Origin: Micromussa lordhowensis
Taxonomy: Eukaryota; Cnidaria; Anthozoa; Scleractinia; Lobophylliidae
DNA length: 64,000 bases
Assembly (NCBI GenBank): GCA_964020085.1
Contig: OZ026601.1
Span: 2,576,901-2,640,900 of the forward strand
Direction of reading: 5' to 3'
Under the pieces are notes generated by a model. It worked only from the letters and a program-made list of their open reading frames with translations. It searched no databases and was not told the DNA's origin. Positions 30,201-38,646 of this stretch are shown piece by piece. Position 1 is the stretch's first letter; each line of letters opens with the position of its first letter. The translations under genes were made by a program, and so were the position numbers.

Positions 30201-32057
30201 CGAGCAAGAGAGGGATCTAAAGGCCTGATCGACTGCCTGCGGCGAACCTTTGCCACATTCGGTATTCCTGATGAACTCGCAACTGATGGTGGCCCTGAAT
30301 TCACCGCAACAGCCACACGCCAATTCCTGAAAGACTGGGGCATACACCACCGTCTGTCATCAGTGGCATTCCCACACTCAAATTGCAGGGCAGAGATTGG
30401 CGTTAAGACAGTCAAACGGATCATCACCGACAACACTACCCCAAATGGTAGCCTCGACACAGACTCCCTACAGCGTGCAGTTCTTCAGTATCGAAACACA
30501 CCCGACCCGAACACCCAGCTGTCCCCTGCACAATGTGTCTTCGGCAGGCCGATCAAGGACTTCATACCTATCTTACCTGGCCGCTACCAACCACATCCTA
30601 CCTGGAGTGACACCCTGGCTACAAGAGAGGAAGCCCTAAGAAACCGCCACATGAAAGCTGCAGAGAGATGGTCTGAACACACTAAGAGACTCCCACCTCT
30701 GGCCGTGGCTAACCATGTGCGCATCCAGAACCAAACCGGCCCATACCCTTCTAAATGGGATAAGACCGGTGTCGTGGTCGAGGTTCGCCAATTCGACCAG
30801 TATGTCATCCGCATTGATGGCTCAGGAAAGATGACCACCCGCAACCGCAAGTTCTTGAGGAAATATTTCCCAGTACAGACCACACCGCCCCATCTCACAA
30901 TTGACGATGACCTGCGTCACCTTGCCATGCTGCCACACAGACAGCCCAAGCCAACCGCCCCCACCCCAGCACCAGCAGAGATGTCACCACATACTCCTCT
31001 ACATACTTGCTGAAGTAATCCGTCATTGTCAGAAGATAGCGGTTTCCTTTGGCAGAAACTTTGCCGGCATCTATTAAATCAATACCGACTAGGTACCAAA
31101 CTTTAGAAACCACCTTCACGGGATGCAGCACGTCGTAAGCTTTGCTTTCACTGGTGTTACGTTGACACCGGTCACAATTTCGAATCTGTTAGTGTAAAAG
31201 GAATGCCACACTTATCATAGAGATTCTTTTATTACAACATCAATTAGAAGTAAAGAAAAGTCATTGTTTTATAAATATGTTACCGTTATTGTTGTGATAC
31301 CATGTATTTGCTAGCAAAGCAAAGCAAATAAAAGTTGTCCCTTAATAATAGGATCTCATTTTAAAAGAAAGTTTGAATGACCTTAGCTTTAAAACCCGCG
31401 CTTAACGGAAGAATATCAGATTGCGTATTTCTTCTCAGGCTTTTTTTGTAACGTCTCATTGACGCGGTCAGAGAACAAAAACACATATAGGTACGAACCG
31501 AAAAAAACGAAAAAAATTCAATTAAATTTCTTTGAATTTCTTTCCCATTAAATAAACAAATCACTTTATTTAAGTGTCAGTGTATTCAGCACTGCAGTGC
31601 TAATTGAGGACATTGTCAATAAACAAACAAATGTAATAGACAGAAAGTTGTTAAAATTCCCAACTGGTAGGAGGCAGGCTGATTATTGTACATTTCCTAC
31701 CTCTACGTCTGTAAATTTTATTTAACTTACCATTTCAACAGTATCCTTGTAGTAAGAGGGCCAGTAGTAGCGCTCCTTTATTTTTTGTATGGTGTTATCC
31801 CGACCGACGTGGCCCGCAAAAGGTGAAGAATGACACTCTTCGAAAACTCTTGCCTTTTCCTGCTCTTGAATGACCATGCGTTTAAAGGTTGACCCATCGC
31901 TACCCCGGTCGACGTAGAAAAGCGAGCCTGATTGTACATCAAACGTGAACTGCTTCGCAAGTCTCCGTAAAACTCCTTTTTCCGACTTGCTTGCGCCCTC
32001 TGGATACTCTTTATCTCTCAAATAATGAACAAGATTTGAATATTTCGTGGCATCCAT
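21247..32057 (-). CDS. Ginger-like transposase, exons 1-3 (zinc-binding module and DDE core), interrupted by a 9 kb insertion
   Basis: Exon 1 is 31731-32057 (109 codons from ATG), exon 2 is 21440-21748 and exon 3 is 21247-21353. GT-AG borders and phases fit into one frame continuing to exon 4. Exon 1 holds the His pair of an H2C2 zinc module (ECHSSPFAGH), and exon 2 holds its Cys pair (RNCDRCQRN). The DDE triad is Asp in GIDLIDAG, Asp in IISDQGREF and Glu in ESNGLDERSNQS. The enzyme should cut and join element ends. The nearest class is Ginger1, DNA transposons derived from a gypsy-like integrase; a host gene domesticated from one is possible. Intron 1 now contains a gypsy element, a nested transposon and a second partial copy of exon 2 (30996-31185), yet splicing from exon 1 to the complete exon 2 remains possible. 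Confidence 0.8.
21559..22051. repeat. 493 bp direct duplication, left copy
   Basis: Identical by eye, with no gaps, to 30996-31488 (constant offset 9437). Covers the 5' 190 bp of transposase exon 2 with its splice acceptor and about 300 bp of intron 1. Confidence 0.95.
22052..22328. other. Left part of gypsy element, possible LTR remnant
   Basis: Between the 493 bp duplication and the nested transposon. Contains CCTGAATAAATCTC at about 22175 (a polyadenylation-like signal, as in the R region of LTRs) and no coding frame. It would be continuous with 26305 onward if the nested transposon were removed. Confidence 0.45.
22346..22470. repeat. Left subterminal GGAATCC array
   Basis: Five or so copies of GGAATCCGGAATCCA spaced by 8-15 bp, directly inside the left terminus of the transposon. 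Confidence 0.9.
23059..25740 (+). CDS. NHL-repeat protein encoded by a transposon (candidate transposase-linked protein)
   Basis: Two exons, 23059-23093 and 23232-25740, join in phase (GTAAGT donor, TGATCAG acceptor) to give 847 residues. A start at 23224 without the first exon is the alternative. The N-terminus MGKHKKKHEPER is basic. Residues ~110-440 form NHL-type beta-propeller blades: GLVFFPKHSKLFVTDR, NPAGIAVKESGKLFVCDQGN, GLMGIAVTDGGTVFL, KPTALCVYRNTVFVCDTGN. A helical region follows. At about residues 530-570 there is LGVECFFKGMRADHDMPT, an E-x-x-F-x-x-M-R pattern like the block around the last acidic residue in several DDE transposases. The C-terminus has a compact domain (ILAVRHNRRREISPFWLAVL) and an acidic tail. 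It is the only gene between the termini, which suggests a role in mobility. No Asp pair of a DDE core was identified, so a cargo role is possible. Confidence 0.75.
26143..26272. repeat. Right subterminal GGAATCC array
   Basis: Five to six copies of GGAATCCGGAATCCA just inside the right terminus of the transposon. Confidence 0.9.
26385..28148 (+). CDS. Gypsy gag with zinc knuckles and aspartic protease
   Basis: 587 codons. An N-terminal C2H2-like start (CPFPECAYETEE) is followed by the capsid-type helical region (SYFLTRWGDYVAATNV to about residue 200). Two nucleic-acid-binding knuckles follow, CSYCNKRGHGK and CDKCGRQNHFASVC, near residues 265-310. A retropepsin-type protease has the active site ADTGCQSCLA near residue 409 and a second conserved block at LFLSRETCMALGI. 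It makes the structural protein and the protease that processes it. The stop overlaps the next start as TAATG at 28146-28150, suggesting termination-reinitiation. Confidence 0.85.
   Translation: MSKKHKCPFPECAYETEEVTDALAAVLLSMHSSGTHTAQGTTITNPNTKLERVRRPTISAAGSSEDWSYFLTRWGDYVAATNVTGKEKVIQLLECCDEQLRKDLTRNAGGSLTDKTADEVMAAIKKLAVREENAMVARVQLHNMRQDRDETIRSFGARLRGQAGVCKFLVTCPGCNMEVSYTENILRDVLTRGLADSEIQLDLLGERNQDMSLEEVFQFIEAKEAGKRSAGRLSQSHSADAAQSGYRRAKNDEVKQRKDGDANELCSYCNKRGHGKSAPTRIRRHDCPAYGTICDKCGRQNHFASVCRSKNKNNRPQQPPTPIGKGRETEGAIFDSLCTTTSLSRPSKGVISLDHHLYCHLTDHWVRQPSKPQPFIRLTATAHPEDYTALGYNPPKSQLTPVQLSAMADTGCQSCLASIKVVRRLGLCESDLIPVTMKMHAVNNNGIRILGAVILRFSGRSPSGKALESRQIVYVTSDSDKLFLSRETCMALGIITKTFPTVGEALNTCSSTELNTACDSTAQPPHIQTSESTTSSPCTCPRRTTPPPKPTATPFPATENNRMKTQQWLLDYYQTSTFNTFNTSRYP
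28148..29632 (+). CDS. Gypsy reverse transcriptase/RNase H
   Basis: 494 codons starting at the ATG that overlaps the gag stop. Reverse transcriptase blocks: WCHRMVICAKKNGKPRRTVDF, FDCWNGYHSVPLHEDD, and the catalytic box CIDDTLLW, where Ile replaces the usual residue before DD. The connection region has FVFGADTVEFAGFEI. The RNase H domain shows DWSKGGIGFWL, a Glu in EGEALAVADAL and DHKPLLKVFGD, ending near HIPGVRHKAADAVSRHP, the typical end of the Ty3/gypsy RNase H. No internal stop. The frame is shifted relative to both neighbours. Confidence 0.88.
   Translation: MESIPMRLMVDPKAKPVAHHNPIPVPLHWQEEVKAGLDQDVSLGVLEPVPVGEPVTWCHRMVICAKKNGKPRRTVDFQALNLHATRETHHTQSPFHQARSIPSNTKKTVFDCWNGYHSVPLHEDDRHLTTFITPWGRYRYKTAPQGYIASGDGYSRRFDEIVSHIPNKTKCIDDTLLWADNLDQSFFQAVDWLDLCGHNGIILNPDKFVFGADTVEFAGFEITPSNVRPCRKYLDAIRNFPTPANITDVRSWFGLINQVSYAFAATERMLPFRQLLQPGTPFQWTDELHTLFEESKSVIISEIEEGVRIFDKSKPTCLATDWSKGGIGFWLFQKHCQCSSPEPFCCRTGWKITLVGSRFTHAAESRYAPVEGEALAVADALDKARFFVLGCSNLVIAVDHKPLLKVFGDRSLEDVTNARLRNLKEKTLRYRFRMVHIPGVRHKAADAVSRHPTGTTKPDLLVLPDDIAAATATLAALPQLDAPRTLLLSRHPPQ
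29589..31013 (+). CDS. Gypsy integrase
   Basis: 474 codons, overlapping the previous frame by 44 bp. The zinc module is HSAHQG with CNHCNRM. The DDE core has Asp in CVCADFFHHKG, Asp in LATDGGPEFTA and Glu in NCRAEIGVKTV. A C-terminal module has GPYPSKWDKTGVVVEV. The last five or six residues and the stop come from the flanking 493 bp duplication, which starts at 30996, so the natural C-terminus has been replaced. Confidence 0.88.
   Translation: MPPGRSFLAGIRHSEPQPGTCPITIDDQLASSASSTLNTIAVTWERVKLATTSSGVMTQLIHFIETGFPKSRSELPPALREYHQFREHFYTVDGVILYKNRIVIPPSLRQHVLTVLHSAHQGVTSMTARAESTVFWPGITPAIITLRETCNHCNRMAPSQPSSPPSPAVPPAYPFQCVCADFFHHKGVNYLVIVDRYSNWPIVERAREGSKGLIDCLRRTFATFGIPDELATDGGPEFTATATRQFLKDWGIHHRLSSVAFPHSNCRAEIGVKTVKRIITDNTTPNGSLDTDSLQRAVLQYRNTPDPNTQLSPAQCVFGRPIKDFIPILPGRYQPHPTWSDTLATREEALRNRHMKAAERWSEHTKRLPPLAVANHVRIQNQTGPYPSKWDKTGVVVEVRQFDQYVIRIDGSGKMTTRNRKFLRKYFPVQTTPPHLTIDDDLRHLAMLPHRQPKPTAPTPAPAEMSPHTPLHTC
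30996..31488. repeat. 493 bp direct duplication, right copy
   Basis: Identical to 21559-22051. Contains a truncated second copy of transposase exon 2 (30996-31185, minus strand) with its acceptor. To its right the intron continues to transposase exon 1. Confidence 0.95.
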
Positions 32058-32194
32058 CTTTAAAATTCTCGTAAGATGCGAATTTCCCGCGAAAATAGGT
32101 CACGTGTATCCCCCATCGTCCTATTCGGGCGTTTTTAATAGAGGATTTTCCGAGTAGGAGCGTTGCGTTACAACAGTTAAAACGACGTAGCATA

Positions 32195-32325
32195 TATTTA
32201 ACAATTATCCTGCGAACTCGCGCGGAATATCGTCTGATACTTAGCCGACGAGGCCGTAGGCCGAGTCGGCTAACATCAGACGATATTCCGCGAGATTGAG
32301 CAGGATAATTGTTTTATTATTCAAC
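32195..32325. repeat. Foldback MITE
   Basis: Arms AACAATTATCCTGCGA and the complement flank a centre with GAGGCCGTAGGCCGAG. A second inverted pair (TTATTCAACAAATTG at 32317 and CAATTTGTTGAATAA at 32498) suggests a larger nested structure to about 32515. Confidence 0.75.
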
Positions 32326-32639
32326 AAATTGATAACTTCATCGATTTCCAAGCTCGTAACATTTTTAAATCTTTCTGTCGACATTTTTTCACTTCACTTT
32401 TTCTTCCCACATACGAAGCTACGTATATCGCCGGATATCTGTTACCTACGGATGACAGATATCGAGAGCATCATGACCATATTTGGATAGTGTTACAATT
32501 TGTTGAATAATAAGTGTTACTATCTACGGCTGATGGAATAATTCGTTGTATTTGAGAAAGGGATCCTAGTTCTATAAATATGCGCCTATGGGTGCTGAAT
32601 TGAAATATTTTTGATTCAAAATTGTTTTTGGCAAGTGTC

Positions 32640-33515
32640 TAGTCGGACGACAGCGCTTACAGGCCAGGGATACCAATATTACTATACGATCACCGTTCAG
32701 TGATATGTGTATCCCAACGTATCACAAAACGTTTGCTTGCCACTGCGCCTATGACTGCTGTTTTGAAATATTTTATTGATTCGAAATTGCACTAGGCTAG
32801 ACGGGCCAGGATACACATATCGCTACAAATGATATATCAGACCATATCAGGGGATACACATATCAAAGAACAGCGATCGTCGTCTATTAATTTACAATCA
32901 GTAATAAAGTTACTAGCCATATATAAACTTAGCTAGTACTTAGTTGGACAGACAACAGCGCTTGCTTAAACAAGGCCATACATATATCACTGACTGCGAT
33001 TGCCGCGATATGCATATCCACAAGATATATTGGGGATACACATATCACTGAACGGCGATCGCAGTGATATGTGTATCCCCCTGGCTAACTCGCTGTCGTC
33101 TGTCAATTTGGAATCAATAATACACTTACTAGCCATATATAGGCTTAGCTAGTACTCTAGTGGACAGAAAACAGCGTTTGCTTTACCAGGGGATACACAA
33201 ATCACTGACTACGATTGCCGTGATATGCGTACCCCCGAGATATGTTGGGGATACACATATCACTGAACTGGCGATCTCAGTGATATGTGTATCCCCTGGC
33301 TAGCGCGGTGTCGTCTGTCTAGTTTTTAAATTTGTCAGTGATAATTGGGAATCAATAATATTGGCTGTCAGTTGATGGGATATTTCATGCACTTACGTAC
33401 TAGCCAGTAAAAAGGCTAGTAGCTAGTAATGACAACGCCGATAGGCCAGGGGATACACATATCACTACGATTGCAGTCACCAGTGATATGTGTATCCCCA
33501 AGATATATTATTGCT
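32640..33515. repeat. Tandem satellite of ~200-215 bp units with palindromic cores
   Basis: Units repeat a core of GGGGATACACATATCACTG and its inverse CAGTGATATGTGTATCCCC around an 8-14 bp spacer. Complete palindromes lie at 33032-33080, 33247-33296 and 33449-33499, with degenerate ones at about 32690 and 32820. They are joined by a shared spacer (ACTAGCCATATATA, GACAGAAAACAGCG). Confidence 0.85.
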
Positions 33516-33819
33516 TTAATGATAATTTCGATTCCTTTATATTTCCAGTAGATTGTTTGATGTTTGCTACTAAAGCCCATAAGAATATTATCAGCCAAGG
33601 CATGAAAGCCATTTGGTTTTATTTTATTAATACATGGACCTGTCGGACTCACGAGTCGTGTCTTTACACTTCTGATTGTGGAAGATGGTTCAGTTGCAAA
33701 TAAATGGTTTCTAGTGTTGCTACCTTGAAAAAACTCATGTGTGATCTGTGTTTACCGATTTCCGTCCATTAACACAAGTTAGCCGTAAATTATTTACTTT
33801 TTGGAGGGGAGGGGGGTGG

Positions 33820-34012
33820 GGGATACACATATCACTGGCCGCCATATTGGAGGGGGTACACATATCACTAGTGATATGTGTGCGGGGATACACATATCAC
33901 GGGGGTACACATATCACTGCGACACCGGAAGTTCCTTTGGAACGACATATCCCACGTGACCATTCTAAAATTTGGCGGGCTGGTGGCAGCCATATTTACT
34001 CAGTCTGGAAAA
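33820..34012. promoter_or_regulatory. DNAJC9 upstream region with GATATGTGT palindromes
   Basis: Includes the 77 bp module at 33852-33928 (five TACACATATCAC-type half sites) and CCGCCATATTGG at 33840, a YY1-like site in inverse. It ends 85 bp before the start codon. A regulatory role is inference from position. Confidence 0.4.
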
Positions 34013-34932
34013 ATGTCTTTCTTTGAAACATTGGAAACACATTTTGGAACCAGAGATTTGTATGAGGTATTGCGGCTAACAAAAGCCGCCTCAGAATCGG
34101 AGGTAAAACGTGCCTACCGAAAAAAGTCGCTGGAAGTCCATCCTGACCGCGCTGCCGAGGACGATAAAGCAACAGCTACTGTAAAGTTTCAATGTTTGAG
34201 CAGAGTTTACACTGTTCTGTCGGATCAAGACAAGAGAGCGTTGTACGATGAAACCGGAGAGGTTGACGACGATGTTGTTGTACAAGAACGCGACTGGGAT
34301 GCCTACTGGAGATTACTGTTCCAGAAAATAACCGTGGAAGACATAGCGGAGTTTGAGAAGAACTACAAAGGTTCCGAAGAGGAAGTGAACGACCTCAAGT
34401 CAGCTTATCTGGATTATCAAGGGGACATGGACGCGATCTTGGAAAATGTGCTCTGTGCCACGGTTGACGACGTTGAAAGGTTTAGAGGAATTATTGAAGA
34501 GCTTATTTCAAAGGAAGATCTACCGAAATTCCCAGACTTTGTCAGTGAGGATAGAAAGAAGAAGAAAGCTCGAAAACAAAAAGTGAGTGACAATAATTCA
34601 CTTCCTGTTTCCCCTCTCCAACCCCCTTAAGGCTTCTCCATATAACTGAAGTCTATAAAAATCATCCAATCTATGCACTCCAGTAGGCGCATAAGGCTGA
34701 ATCATAAAAATCATAAATATAAAAAGTTCAGGCCCTGGCGGAAAATATATATATATACGTGGCGGTATACAGAAACCTCGGAGAAGCTAGATACATGTAT
34801 CCTCCAAGGCATTTGGAGGATTTCAAGATTCTGAAAAAGCTATGATTTGTTTTCAGTCTCAATCTGGTTTTGAACTTATCTTATTATATGGCTAGCTCCG
34901 CGAGCGGGCAAGATGAATCAAATCCTGCACTG

Positions 34933-34963
<31 letters not shown>

Positions 34964-35140
34964 CATCTTGCCCGCTCGGGACTACCCGCCTTGTCCCGCA
35001 AGAAAAATTTCCCCAAAAGCCATATAATAAATCCTTTATTAACCAAGCTTGTTCAGTCAAGATGGCTTGATATTGGCCGAGTTGTTTTTTGGCGTGTTTA
35101 TGGACCTCGACTCCGTCTCGGTCCATAAACACACAAAAAA

Positions 35141-35173
<33 letters not shown>

Positions 35174-35994
35174 ACACTTGGTCAATAACCCATACATAAT
35201 GTGCACTTTGTATGTTTGTATAAAAATATTTTTGTCTTAAACACAAAAACAGTGGAGAGGCTTGGTCCCACCCCCTTTCCTCTCATAAGCTTAAATGAAC
35301 GTTTAAAAATATTTCAGACAACCTGAACAAGTGTTGTTTTGAAAGCAAGTTTTTCAAGATTTTTCAGATAATGTGTACTAAAGGCATCTGCAGTCAGGTG
35401 TCGATCAATACCCTCAATCGATACCTTAGATTGACACTGGATCGACACTCTATGGACACCTCAGTTGACACTCAATTAACACTCCATCGACTTCTCGGCT
35501 GACAGTCAGTCAACAGTTAACTAATTTTTGATTGATGCATGTACGTCAGTCGACACTCAGCCAACTATTGATCAAGTATTACCTAGGATTTCAATCAAGG
35601 CTATCAATCAAGGACATCAAATCGACGCTCAACCGTGGATACCTTTAGTACACATAATCGGATTTTTCTTGTGCTGTCAGTGAAACAGCAAGCAAAATAT
35701 GGCTCCTTTTGCAGACAACAAATAAAAATTAGCAAGTTAGATTATGCTGAGGGCTTCATAACGCAGTATTGACTACCATGTACTTATCTACCACAGGCTC
35801 AGAAAGAGGCTGCTGAGGCAGAAGAAATGGCAAGAGAACTTGGCTTGAATGACAAATCTAATGACAGCCTGCAACAGCTAATAATGAAACGCCAGCAGAA
35901 CAGGCAAGGAGCTATGGATGATATGATTGCTGGGCTGGAAGCAAAGTACTGCAAACCAAAGAAACAGAAAACCTCCCAAGGAAAAAAGAAGTGA
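34013..35994 (+). CDS. DNAJC9: DnaJ homolog subfamily C member 9
   Basis: J-domain co-chaperone that stimulates HSP70 and in vertebrates also binds histones H3-H4. Exons 34013-34582 and 35797-35994 join in phase 0 to give 255 residues (human about 260). The J domain is at residues ~14-85 (DLYEVLRLTKAASESEVKRA, then the catalytic HPD in LEVHPDRAAEDD). Family-specific stretches follow: ERDWDAYWRLLFQKITVEDI and DYQGDMDAILENVLC. The C-terminus LEAKYCKPKKQK is basic. The start codon follows the palindromic promoter module. Exon 2 lies inside the 17.55 kb tandem unit, and a second copy of it occurs at 53351-53548. This exon 2 reads IMKRQQNRQG where the other copy has IIKRQQDRQG. Confidence 0.95.
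34883..35195. mobile_element. MITE, same family as 9650-9965
   Basis: Begins TATGGCTAGCTCCGCGAGCG. Contains inverted pairs around GAGCGGGCAAGATGG and GGACCTCGACTCCG. In the DNAJC9 intron. Confidence 0.7.
35372..35654. mobile_element. MITE built of TCGACA-like repeats
   Basis: Terminal inverted repeats TGTGTACTAAAGGCATC (35372) and its near-complement ending at 35654. The interior is a run of degenerate GACACTCAATCGAC-type units in both directions. In the DNAJC9 intron, ending about 40 bp before the tandem unit begins. Confidence 0.65.
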
Positions 35995-36631
35995 TCACTG
36001 CGGTAGTGACATTGTGCGAACCAACGAAATCAATGTAACTGCAGCTGCATAGTGCATGCTTTCTAAGACAACAATATGGCGCAGATTTACCATGTTCATA
36101 CTTGATATTTGATACTTGAGTTCACTTCAAGAGTTCTAAACAATTTTTGTCTTAGCCCATTGTGGATGGCTTTTACATCCTTCCTGTGTACATCATTCCT
36201 GTCTCCAAGGTTTTGTGATATTTGCAAATAAAGTTAATAATTAATATGTAAGATTTAAAAGGAGGAAGTGGGATTTATATTTAAAATGTATATATTGTAA
36301 GAACAGCATAATAGAATATAAGAAAGAAATGAAAAAAAAAAAACATTCTTCCTTTCATCTGTACCCAAGAGAAATTTATTCTAGCACCCCATAAATGCTG
36401 AGTGTTTCCTGAAAATTATCTTCTTTCTAAAGATGTATGGTTCTCAAAGTGGTTTTAGGTTCCAGAGTTCTAGCTTTAAAAGCATTAAGCTCCTGGATTT
36501 CAAGACAAGTCAAATTTTACCCACATAATTATATTAAAAAGGTTCAGCTCAGTAAAAAGGAAAACTTCAAAGATGTCCATCCGGGTCTGATCCTATCACT
36601 TTGGGACATCAACAATATGCTTATATTACTC

Positions 36632-37126
36632 AAGGCTAGTTTTCACTAGTGGCAAAGTGTCAGAGTCGTAAGAGTGCTTATGACCTAGTGAAAATCAAAA
36701 ATCAGAGTCGAAAGCTGAGTCATAACCTCGACCGAATCGGAGTCGGAACAATCAGTGTTTCCATAGTCGGAACTGTAATCAGACAATTGAGTGACACAAT
36801 CTAGTGAAAATCAAACCGCCGGAATCGGAAGCAGAATACCAATTCTATTTATGACTTCATTGCCTACAGTCTTGTGAGGACTAGATTGTCAGAGTTGGAA
36901 GCAGAAGCAGAAGAACCAAGCAATCACAAGGCCCGAAAGTTTGATTGGTTTATTCTTCTGTTTCTGCTTCCGACTCGGACAATCTAGTTTTCACAAGATC
37001 ATAAGCGACGGAGTCAGAATCAGTGTTCTGCTTTTGATTCCGTTGGTTTGATTTTCACTAGATCGTGTCACTCTACACTTCTGATTACGGCACCGACTAC
37101 CTCTGTCGCTAGTGAAAACCAGCCTT
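36632..37126. mobile_element. MITE with GGCTAGTTTTCACTAG termini (copy A)
   Basis: Terminal inverted repeats AAGGCTAGTTTTCACTAG and its near-complement. The interior contains many GGAATCGGA/AGTCGGA-type short repeats. The homologous copy in unit B is 54185-54681. Confidence 0.75.
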
Positions 37127-37261
37127 GAGTTGACTCGAAACAGTTTCCATTACTTTCCAAGATTTTGATGGGTCATTACAACCACTCTATATCAGTTGAT
37201 GCCAAAATCATGGTATCAAGAAACTGCCCAATCATTGCTGAAGATTTTGCTGTCAATTTTA

Positions 37262-37655
37262 TGGCGTAATAGGTTACTATAGTAACAATATGACCTTCTA
37301 AACACCCTTAATTTGAGCTTTAAGTGCTTATAACTCAAAAACGAGCTCGGTGACCCCCATTTTTTATTATCAAGTTGTAAATCAGCATGATAAGATGCAA
37401 CTTCTTGGAAAGTTTAAAAAGTTTTGTGAAAGGGGATCAGAGCCACCTTAAATGTTTGAAAATTTAAGGTGGCTCTGAAGCCCCTACGCAGAATTTTTCA
37501 AAACTCTGCAAAAAGTTGTGTCTTATCATGCTGGTTGCAATTTCATAATAACAAATGGGAGTCACTGAGCTCGTTTTTAAACATGTAAAGCTAAAATTAA
37601 GGGCGTTTTTAGCTGGTCATATTGTTGCTATGGTAACCTGTTATATATAAAAAAA
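37262..37655. repeat. Imperfect foldback element (copy A)
   Basis: Arms of about 180 bp (AATAGGTTACTATAGTAAC at the left, complement at the right) with a centre AGAGCCACCTTAAATG and inverse. Homologous to about 55864-56255. Confidence 0.7.
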
Positions 37656-38108
37656 GATGACTGCAACTTGTTTATCAATGATTGGGAATTTGTATGATAC
37701 CATTATTGTAGTAGTGGTAGTATTTATCCTTCAAAGTATAGCTGTTAGAAATGTGCTCAAAACTTTTGCCAGACTCCTTTAGGTAACCTTTATTCACCCT
37801 TTTGATTCAGATGTCGTTTCTTGAGATGTGAGGGTGGGGTATTGCTATTCACTTGGCGTGAAAGAGGAGAGGTCTGCATGTAGGATTTTATGTACTAGGA
37901 TTTGTGCAAATTATTTCTAAGCATCTTAGCCATGATTATTAAGTATACGTGAATTAAAATGAGTAATCGAAGTGTCACCTTTGCCTACCCCTGTGAAAAT
38001 AGTGTTCCGCTACTTGCCGCATGGGACTGAGTCAGAGTAAACAGTTTTTTAGTCGGCGGCTCACGTCTCAGTAATTCATTCATTCACGTCTATTAACCCT
38101 GCCGGATA

Positions 38109-38486
38109 CTATTTTTGCTCCGTAGAGTTTTCTAGAATTAAGAAGACGTAACGGACCTTTTGTAGACACAGTTGAGGTTTCATGTTATGTATAATACGTT
38201 GGCATGCCACCTGAAAGGAAGAGAACAGGTTGTGTATGAAAATATTAAGCGAAGGTCGAGTTTTCGGCACTTGTGTTCCGCTGAGTGAAATTTTATTGGA
38301 TTCTAATTCAGTTTGCATTGATTCACAACTGGACTGCAAAAGAGGAAAGGTAATGTAATTTTTCTGATGTATTTTTGCATTGATTTCAATCGGAACAGCT
38401 TTGTTCTGACTATTATTTCCCCATACATGCGCAACACCTTTGGAGACCATATCTTGTGACAACTGAACTGTGGCCTCGCTCATCAT
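38109..38486 (-). CDS. Open frame upstream of the EVH1 gene, status doubtful
   Basis: 125 codons divergent from the EVH1 protein gene, 160 bp from its ATG. No family recognised. In copy B the same sequence has two extra bases near the start, which puts the first ATG in another frame, so a conserved protein starting here is unlikely. It may be 5' flanking sequence. Confidence 0.15.
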   Translation of the reverse strand: MMSEATVQLSQDMVSKGVAHVWGNNSQNKAVPIEINAKIHQKNYITFPLLQSSCESMQTELESNKISLSGTQVPKTRPSLNIFIHNLFSSFQVACQRIIHNMKPQLCLQKVRYVFLILENSTEQK

Positions 38487-38646
38487 GTCAACTGGTGTTG
38501 TTCTGTTGCGTTAGACAACAAGAAAGTGCGTAAATAAAGCGTGACTCAAGTCAGGATTGCAATAATTTTGTTGTTTCTTTCAGTTGGGTTAGGTTTAATC
38601 ACCGAAAAAGACATGAATACATAGCAAGCACTCAAAATCATTAAAC

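Larger units (their letters stand above)
26305..30995 (+). mobile_element. Gypsy-type retrotransposon body, both LTRs missing or truncated
   Basis: Three consecutive frames encode gag plus protease, reverse transcriptase plus RNase H, and integrase. No 3' LTR is present: the sequence switches directly into the 493 bp duplication at 30996. A possible piece of the 5' LTR lies at 22052-22328. All three frames are uninterrupted, so the element was recently active. Confidence 0.8.

Noticed and set aside
33820..34012. Start of DNAJC9 further upstream, in the same open frame from 33878.
   Set aside because: That segment is the palindromic repeat module, and the protein family begins at the ATG at 34013, shortly before the J domain.
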